Assembly (NCBI GenBank): GCA_046261875.1
Contig: JBHENW010000154.1
Location: 1 to 47,122 of the forward strand
From: JBHENW01 sp046261875
Lineage (GTDB): Bacteria > Acidobacteriota > Thermoanaerobaculia > UBA5066 > Gp7-AA6
Direction: 5' to 3'
DNA: 47,122 nucleotides
Made by a program: the position numbers and the translations under genes. Shown here piece by piece: positions 41,803 through 47,122 of this stretch (positions are counted from its first letter, which is position 1; every line of letters starts with the position of its first letter). The notes under the pieces were generated by a model. The model searched no databases. It was not told the origin of the DNA and was given only the letters and a program-made list of their open reading frames with translations.

Positions 41803-42920
41803 GCTCCGAGCCGGAGGCCGCTCCGGGCCGGCCCCTCCTGGAAGACGCGGAGGCTTACATCCGGCGGATGGACGAGGTCCAGGGCTGGTTCTCCGAGGGC
41901 GCCGCGCATACGTTCTGCCTCATTCAGGATCTCCAGCGCCGCCACGGCGTCGAAGGCGACATCGTCGAGATCGGCGTGCACCATGGCCGCAGCGCCCTGC
42001 TCATGTCCTGCTTCGTGGATCTGGAACGTGAGTGGCTCTACCTCAACGACATCTTCGAGGACCAGGCGGCCAATCTCAGCCGTTCGGGGGCGGGCGACCG
42101 GGACGCCTTCCTGACGCACCTGCGCCGGCTGCGCCCCGGTTTCGACCGCTACACGATCCTCCAGAAGCCTTCCTCCGAGCTGTCCGCGTCGGATATCGGC
42201 ACGAGCTGCCGTTTCTTCCACATCGACGGCGGCCATTCCTCCGCAGAGACCGAAGGGGATCTCTCGACCGCGGCGCGGTCCCTCCACCCCGACGGAGTGA
42301 TCGTCATCGACGATTACTTCAACCAGGAGTTCCCCTCGGTCTCCGAGGGGGTCAACCGTTTTCTCCTGCGAAACGGCGGGATCCAGCCCTTCCTGATCTG
42401 CTTCAACAAGATGTACTTCTGCCGGACGGCGTCCGCCGAGCTCTATTCGCCGGATTCCTTCGATGCAGACCGGATGGCGGACTGCGACCTGCAGCCTTAC
42501 GCGCGGGAGTTCTACGGGCGGGACGTTCTGCTTCTGGCCGAGATCCCGCGGCAGCGTGAGCTCATGAAGCTCGACATCCGCCTTCCCCTCGACCGGCTGC
42601 AGTGCCGCGCGGGAGAGACGATCGCCGTCAACCTCCTCGTACGGAATTCCGGCGCCGGAGACATCACGCACGTTCGCGGCTCCGACGTGCAGCTCGACTA
42701 CCACCTCTACGGCGACGGCGGCGTCCTGCGGTGGGACAACGTCCGGGTCCCTCTCGCCCCTCTTCCCCGCGGCGAGCAGAGGCTCGTCGAATACCGCCTC
42801 CGCGCTCCCGAGAAGCCGGGAGACTACGTCTGCGAATTCGACGGGGTCATCGAGAACGTGACGTGGCTCAAGGACGTCGGAGGAGCCACGCAGCGGCTGT
42901 CCCTTTCGGTCCGCCCGTGA
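41799..42920 (+). CDS. Class I methyltransferase with C-terminal Ig-like module
   Basis: This 373-residue protein is a Methyltransf_24-type methyltransferase followed by a beta-sandwich. The catalytic part (about 25-245) has DIVEIGVHHGRSALLMSCF (SAM motif), FFHIDGGHSSAETEGDL and VIVIDDYFNQEFPSV, typical of glycan and secondary-metabolite methylases such as macrocin or mycosaminic O-methyltransferases. Residues about 255-373 form an Ig-like domain (VNLLVRNSGAGDITHV, LDYHLYGDGGVLRWDN, GDYVCEFDGVIENVTWLKDV) that has a counterpart in the lipoprotein closing the locus. ATG 41799 overlaps the previous stop (ATGA). The Ig-like part may hold the glycan substrate. Confidence 0.87.
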   Translation: MSSEPEAAPGRPLLEDAEAYIRRMDEVQGWFSEGAAHTFCLIQDLQRRHGVEGDIVEIGVHHGRSALLMSCFVDLEREWLYLNDIFEDQAANLSRSGAGDRDAFLTHLRRLRPGFDRYTILQKPSSELSASDIGTSCRFFHIDGGHSSAETEGDLSTAARSLHPDGVIVIDDYFNQEFPSVSEGVNRFLLRNGGIQPFLICFNKMYFCRTASAELYSPDSFDADRMADCDLQPYAREFYGRDVLLLAEIPRQRELMKLDIRLPLDRLQCRAGETIAVNLLVRNSGAGDITHVRGSDVQLDYHLYGDGGVLRWDNVRVPLAPLPRGEQRLVEYRLRAPEKPGDYVCEFDGVIENVTWLKDVGGATQRLSLSVRP

Positions 42921-45900
42921 CGCGGGGAGCGAAGCCCGCGCGTCTCCGGCCGGCGGTCCACCAGTTCCACCAGGGAATCCGCTCGGGCGACGCGATCGGC
43001 GACGAGATGCTCGCGTTGCGGAAGGTGCTGCGCGCAGCGGGATACGACTCGCAGATCTTCGTCGAGCAGCTCCCCTCCGAAGCCGGCTTGGGCGCCCGCG
43101 ACGTCCGGGGTTATTTCGGGAGCGCGGAAACGGTGCTTCTCGTCCACCATTCGATCGGCCACCGCTCGGCCGGAATCGTCGCCGCCCTGCCCGATCGGAA
43201 GTTCCTCGTCTACCACAACATCACCCCGACGCGGTTCTTCGCCGGCAACCCGACGCTTCGCCATTACGCCCGTCTGGGCCGCCGCCAGCTCGGGCTTTAC
43301 CGGGACCGCTTCGAGGGCGCCTTCGCCGATTCCGAGTACAACGCCGCCGAGCTGCGCTCGCTCGGGTTCGAGGAGCCAAAAGTGCTCCCTCCCGTGTTCG
43401 CGCTCCAGCGGTTCGCGGCGGTCCGGCGGGCCCCCGCCCGAAAGAAACGCGAGCCGACCGTTCTCTTCGTGGGGCGGATCGCGGAGAACAAACGGCAGAC
43501 CGACCTCGTCGAAGCCTTCGACGAGCTCGCCGCGCACCTTCCCGATGCGCGTCTGCTCCTCGCGGGTCCTCACGACGAAGCGGACCCCTACGCGCGCCGC
43601 GTGATCGATCGGATCCAAGCGTCTCCGCATCGCGAGCGCATCCGGCTGCTGGGCTCGGTCTCCCCCTCCCGGCTGATGGAGGTGTACGGGCAAGCCGATC
43701 TCTTCGTGTCGATGAGCGAGCACGAAGGCTTCGGTTTGCCGCTGCTCGAGGCGTTCGCCTCGGGCGTTCCGGTTCTCGCCTACGACGCCGGCGCGGTCCC
43801 GGAAACGCTCGGGGGAGCCGGCGTCCTCTTCGCGCGGAAAGACGTGCGGCAGGTCGCAGCCATGATGGAGGAGCTCCTCGGCGACGCGGAGCTGCGCGGG
43901 AGGATCGTCGCCGACCAGTACCGCCGGTTGGAACGCCCGGAAATCACCCTGGCGGAGAAGCGGCTGCTCGAAGAGCTGAAACGGATCGAGAAAGGACCTC
44001 GTCCGGCCCCCCCGGCGAACCATGAGCGGCCCCTCGAGATCCGGCTGGAAGGGCCCTTCGAGACGAGCTACGGCCTCGCCGTCGCCAACCGCGCCCTGGG
44101 TGAGGCGCTCGAACGGCACACCGTTCACCGCGTCGCCTTCCACGCGACGGAGGGGCCGGGCGACTACATGCCGCGCTCGCGAGACCTGGCGGACAAGTCC
44201 CTCGCCGCCGAGTTGTGGCGGCGGTCCTTCGAGAGCCGGCGGCCGGACGTTCTCATCCGCAACACGTACCCTCCGCGATTCGATCGCCTGCGAGGCCGCT
44301 TGAACCTCTCCTTCTTCTTCTGGGAAGACTCCCTGATCCCCCGCGGCTGGGCGGCCCGGTTCAACCGGTTTTACGACGGCATGCTGGCCCCGACGCGCCA
44401 CGTCGAGAGCGTCCTCCGGGACTCCGGCGTGCGCGTCCCGATCGCCGTGATCCCCACGCCCGTCTCCCTTCCGGCCGACGCCGACTCGACTCCTCCGGCG
44501 GAGCTGCCGACGTCCCGGGCGCTGCGGCTCCTCTCTGTGGGCTCCGCCTTTCCGAGAAAAGGGATCGACGTCCTGCTGGCCGCTTACGGCGCGGCTTTCA
44601 CCTCCGCGGAGGACGTGGTGCTCGTCCTCAAGACCTTCCCGAACATCCACAACAACGTCGCCGACCTTCTGAGAGATCACCGCCTGCGCAACCGGCGCTA
44701 CCCGGAAGTCCTCCTGATCGACCGCGACGTGCCCCCGGAGGAGCTCGTCGGCCTGTACAAGAGCGCCCATGCGTTGATTCACCCCTCCCGGGCGGAAGGC
44801 TTCGGCCTGCCGGTCGCCGAAGCGATGCTGCTCGGCCTGCCGGTGATCGCGCCATCTTCCACCGGCCTCGCCGACCTCTGCGACGAGACGACGGCGCTCG
44901 TCATCCCCCACCGGCTGACGCGCTCGGCAAGCCACGTTCGCGTGCCCGGCGCCCTCTGGGCAGAGCCGGACCACGACGGCCTCGTCGCGCTGCTGCGCGG
45001 GTTCGCCAGCGGAGCTTTGCGGGAGGAAGCGGCTCGCCGGGCCGAGGCGGCGCGGAAACGCATTCTCGAAAGGCATTCGCCGCCGGCGGCGGCGCGCCAG
45101 GCCGCCCGGGAAATCGAGCGGCTTTACGGGGAGAAGACCGTTGCGCCGTCGGTCACTTTCGTCTCGACCTGGAACTGCCGCTGCGGCATCGCGACCTACA
45201 CGGAGAAGCTAATCTCCTCTTTCCCCTCCGAGTCCGTGAAGGTCTCCGTCGTGGCGAACCAGGACGTCCGGAGGCTCGGACCCGACTCGCCCGGGGTGCG
45301 CCGGGTCTGGAGCCAGTCCGGCGGCGACTACGACGGTATCGTCAATGAGGTCCTCGAGACCGCGCCGGATGTCGTGCACGTCCAGTTCCACCCGGGCCTG
45401 TTCGCCGAGTACGCCGGTTTCGCCTCGGTGCTGGAGGAGCTCGGCCGGCGGGGCGTCGCCCGGGCGGTCACGCTCCATCTCCTCGAGGACGTGCACTTCT
45501 ACGGGCGGCAGATGCGCATGGAGCTGTTGAAGCCCGCCCTGGAAGGCTGCGAAACGCTCATCGCGCACCGCTCGGACGATCTGGCGCGGCTCGCGGAAGA
45601 CGCCGGCGCCCGGAAAGTCGCGATCGCTCACGGCGGCGACCGCCTCCCGGCGCGCCGGCAAACGGCCGTGCTCGAGGAACTGTCGCTGACGGGTCGCCGC
45701 GTCATCGCCTCCTTCGGGTTTGCCTTTCCGCACAAGGGAGTGATCGAAACGATCCGCGCCGTGGAGACGCTGCGTCGGCAATGGCCGACGATCCTGCTGC
45801 TCGCCCTCCATGCGGAGAGGCCTGATGGAGGCTCTCCGGAATACCTGGCGCAGTGCCGACAGGAGATCCTCGCGCGGTCGCTCGCCGACCACGTCGTGCT

Positions 45901-46321
45901 GATCGAGGACTTCCTCGGAGAGCGGGAGCTCGCCTTCCTGCTCTCGGCGGCGGAAGTCGTCGTGCTCCCCTACCTGCACAGCGAGGAGTCCGCGAGCGGA
46001 GCGGTCCGTTACGCCCTCGGCGCGGGACGGCCGATGATCGCGACGCGAGCTCGCATTTTCGACGACGTGCGCGACGCGGTGCTCCAGATACCCGAAGCGT
46101 CCCCCGCTCTCATCGCGGGGGCCGTCTCGCAAGTTCTGGCCAACCCGCGCCTGGCCGACCGCCTGGCCGCGGCGGCCCGCAGCCATGCTCGCCGGAACGC
46201 GTGGACGCGGGTGGGCCGGATGCACCTGGACCTCTACCGCGGGATGCTGCGGGAGTCGGAGCACGCCCCGCGCGAAAATCCACGGCGACTCACGGGCGTC
46301 GAGGCCTTCGCTGAAAGCTGA
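42917..46321 (+). CDS. Triple GT4 glycosyltransferase fusion
   Basis: This 1134-residue protein carries three successive GT-B fold GT4 units. GTG 42917 overlaps the previous stop (GTGA). Unit 1 (about 10-365) has HQFHQGIRSGDAIGDEMLAL, VLFVGRIAENKRQTDLVEAF and HEGFGLPLLEAFASGVPVLA. Unit 2 (about 370-740) has GPFETSYGLAVANRALGEAL, LLSVGSAFPRKGIDVLLAAY and RAEGFGLPVAEAMLLGLPVI. Unit 3 (about 745-1115) has STWNCRCGIATYTEKLISSF, VIASFGFAFPHKGVIETIRA and LHSEESASGAVRYALGAGRP, with a less typical donor site. Fused multi-GT4 enzymes are known as O-antigen polymerising mannosyltransferases (WbdA/MtfA-like), so a polymerising role is possible. It ends the second chain. Confidence 0.92.
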   Translation: MTRGAKPARLRPAVHQFHQGIRSGDAIGDEMLALRKVLRAAGYDSQIFVEQLPSEAGLGARDVRGYFGSAETVLLVHHSIGHRSAGIVAALPDRKFLVYHNITPTRFFAGNPTLRHYARLGRRQLGLYRDRFEGAFADSEYNAAELRSLGFEEPKVLPPVFALQRFAAVRRAPARKKREPTVLFVGRIAENKRQTDLVEAFDELAAHLPDARLLLAGPHDEADPYARRVIDRIQASPHRERIRLLGSVSPSRLMEVYGQADLFVSMSEHEGFGLPLLEAFASGVPVLAYDAGAVPETLGGAGVLFARKDVRQVAAMMEELLGDAELRGRIVADQYRRLERPEITLAEKRLLEELKRIEKGPRPAPPANHERPLEIRLEGPFETSYGLAVANRALGEALERHTVHRVAFHATEGPGDYMPRSRDLADKSLAAELWRRSFESRRPDVLIRNTYPPRFDRLRGRLNLSFFFWEDSLIPRGWAARFNRFYDGMLAPTRHVESVLRDSGVRVPIAVIPTPVSLPADADSTPPAELPTSRALRLLSVGSAFPRKGIDVLLAAYGAAFTSAEDVVLVLKTFPNIHNNVADLLRDHRLRNRRYPEVLLIDRDVPPEELVGLYKSAHALIHPSRAEGFGLPVAEAMLLGLPVIAPSSTGLADLCDETTALVIPHRLTRSASHVRVPGALWAEPDHDGLVALLRGFASGALREEAARRAEAARKRILERHSPPAAARQAAREIERLYGEKTVAPSVTFVSTWNCRCGIATYTEKLISSFPSESVKVSVVANQDVRRLGPDSPGVRRVWSQSGGDYDGIVNEVLETAPDVVHVQFHPGLFAEYAGFASVLEELGRRGVARAVTLHLLEDVHFYGRQMRMELLKPALEGCETLIAHRSDDLARLAEDAGARKVAIAHGGDRLPARRQTAVLEELSLTGRRVIASFGFAFPHKGVIETIRAVETLRRQWPTILLLALHAERPDGGSPEYLAQCRQEILARSLADHVVLIEDFLGERELAFLLSAAEVVVLPYLHSEESASGAVRYALGAGRPMIATRARIFDDVRDAVLQIPEASPALIAGAVSQVLANPRLADRLAAAARSHARRNAWTRVGRMHLDLYRGMLRESEHAPRENPRRLTGVEAFAES

Positions 46322-46331
46322 GGGAGAACCA

Positions 46332-46814
46332 ATGAAGTCCAGGACGCGTCGGCTCGCGGGGTGGCTGCCGTGCGCAATGGCGGTGTGGCTCGGAGGGTGC
46401 CGGCCGTCGGAAACGACGATCCCGGAACAGGCCCCGCCCATCGTGACGCCGGTCCGGCGCTATGCCGTCGAGTGGGTCTCCGCGGGCATCCCCGGCTCGA
46501 TGCGCCGCAGGGCGACGCTTTCGGTTCCCGTCTCTTTCCGCAACACCGGCGACCGGGTGCTGCCGGTCACCTTCGCCCTCTCCTACCACTGGTACCGCTC
46601 CGGTGACCGCGAGGACCCGGCCGTGTGGGACGGCGTGCGGACCGTCATCGCAAGGGACGTTTCGCCGGGGGAGGTCTATGAGGGAGAGATGACGCTACAG
46701 TCTCCCGCTCAGCCGGGGGGCTACGAGCTCGCCCTGGACGTCGTCCAGGAAGGCGTTGCCTGGTTCAGCGCCCGGGGCGTCCCGATGTCGTTTCACCCCG
46801 TTCGGGTGGACTGA
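46332..46814 (+). CDS. Lipoprotein with Ig-like (YHWY-type) domain
   Basis: This 160-residue lipoprotein starts at ATG 46332 (GGGAG six nt upstream), 10 nt after the triple glycosyltransferase. The signal peptide ends in a lipobox WLGGC with Cys23 as lipidation site. The mature part is one beta-sandwich: VPVSFRNTGDRVLPVTFALS, YHWYRSGDREDPAVWDGVRT, VSPGEVYEGEMTL, GYELALDVVQEGVAWFS. It shares N-[ST]-G, YH-x-Y, W-D-x-VR, PG, and D-V-[IV]-x-[EN]-x-V-x-W with the C-terminal module of the upstream methyltransferase. It probably sits in the outer or inner membrane facing the periplasm and could bind the exported glycan. Confidence 0.85.
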   Translation: MKSRTRRLAGWLPCAMAVWLGGCRPSETTIPEQAPPIVTPVRRYAVEWVSAGIPGSMRRRATLSVPVSFRNTGDRVLPVTFALSYHWYRSGDREDPAVWDGVRTVIARDVSPGEVYEGEMTLQSPAQPGGYELALDVVQEGVAWFSARGVPMSFHPVRVD

Positions 46815-46821
46815 GCCTGAC

Positions 46822-46848
46822 CCTCACGAGGACTTTCGAAGCGTGAGG
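46822..46848. terminator. Possible hairpin at a convergent gene end
   Basis: CCTCACG (46822-46828) pairs with CGTGAGG (46842-46848), with a small nested CTT/AAG stem in the 13-nt loop. It follows the lipoprotein stop by 8 bp and covers the stop of the convergent minus-strand gene. There is no T-run on either strand, so termination here would be weak or Rho-assisted. Confidence 0.3.
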
Positions 46849-47122
46849 TGGACGCTCGTCCAGACGTGCTCGCCCTGTCTCAGGAGGATGTGGGGAAAGC
46901 GCGTCCAGTACCCTCTGCCGGAGCGGACGTCTTCCAGCGCTTCCGTGAAAGGCGTCTCGACGGCCCGCGTGCGGGCGCTGACCGTCGTCTGAAGGGGCGA
47001 CACCGGGCTCCAGGAACGTCCCGCGATGACAAGCTCTTCGAGCTCGGTTCGGTCGAACATAGAGATTCCGGGGAGGCCGGGAGAAGGACCGGAGACGCGA
47101 AACTCCGTGGAGATCGCGAGGA
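46824..47122 (-). CDS. C-terminal part of an unknown protein, start outside window
   Basis: A minus-strand frame is open from the right edge to a stop at 46824. It gives about 99 residues ending SVHLTLRKSS, and I do not recognise it. Features visible are LAISTEFRVSGPSPGLPGIS at the edge, then MFDRTELEELVIAGRSWSPV and RGYWTRFPHILLRQGEHVWT. An internal ATG at 47060 exists but has no ribosome-binding site and the text before it still looks like protein, so I treat it as the tail of a longer gene. It is convergent with the lipoprotein gene. Confidence 0.5.
   Translation of the reverse strand, partial: LAISTEFRVSGPSPGLPGISMFDRTELEELVIAGRSWSPVSPLQTTVSARTRAVETPFTEALEDVRSGRGYWTRFPHILLRQGEHVWTSVHLTLRKSS

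Noticed and set aside
1..47122. CRISPR arrays, tRNA or rRNA genes, prophage or transposase genes
   Set aside because: No regularly spaced repeats, cloverleaf with CCA/TΨC elements, rRNA-like sequence or transposase motifs were seen on reading both strands; small RNAs cannot be excluded.

Overview
This is a GC-rich chromosomal window from a Gram-negative bacterium. The gene content fits an Acidobacteriota-like lineage (for example Thermoanaerobaculia-type): Ser/Thr kinases with TPR sensors, an M36 metalloprotease carrying discoidin and DUF11-type domains, a DUF885 peptidase, SdrD_B-type secreted repeats, and GTG/TTG starts with 4-nt overlaps. That assignment is inference. Myxococcota or another high-GC phylum cannot be excluded without a marker gene. 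I see no rRNA, tRNA, CRISPR array or intact transposase.

Left part, minus strand (1-17.3 kb). Transcription runs leftward from about 13.25 kb. It passes an RRM RNA-binding protein with a perfect intrinsic terminator, then a ferritin-like protein, a Ser/Thr kinase fused to a receiver domain, a secreted unknown protein, an FHA-GAF protein, a large membrane Ser/Thr kinase with TPRs, a cytoplasmic histidine kinase, a NarL-type response regulator (frameshifted as read) and a secreted M36 protease that leaves the window. This looks like one signalling island mixing Ser/Thr and His/Asp phosphorylation. Beside it, also on the minus strand, is a three-subunit molybdenum hydroxylase. Its FAD subunit carries the four-cysteine loop typical of 4-hydroxybenzoyl-CoA reductase, and the operon is preceded by a TetR-like palindrome.

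Middle part (17.4-28.8 kb). This is a patchwork of intact and decayed genes. Intact: a Cys/Met-metabolism PLP enzyme, a DUF885 peptidase with a dicarboxylate/amino-acid symporter, an OmpA-family porin with a five-repeat SdrD_B secreted protein, and an M48 peptidase. Decayed: a CPBP protease fragment, a chain of fused remnants (VCBS-repeat protein, MacB-like permease, tail of an ABC ATPase), and a PP2C phosphatase that has lost its centre, start codon and frame.

Right part, plus strand (28.8-46.8 kb). A large surface-polysaccharide locus is built as two chains (8 and 4 genes) in which every internal junction is an exact 4-nt stop/start overlap. It encodes UDP-GlcNAc 2-epimerase, many glycosyltransferases (two of them triple-domain fusions of about 1050 and 1130 residues), a Wzm/Wzt-type ABC exporter, three methyltransferases (one with a long coiled coil), a coiled-coil beta-sandwich protein, and a closing lipoprotein. 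The short Wzt lacks a C-terminal carbohydrate-binding domain, while Ig-like or beta-sandwich modules sit on other proteins of the locus. My inference is that this is an ABC-exported, methyl-modified glycan pathway whose length control and recognition modules are distributed over separate proteins.
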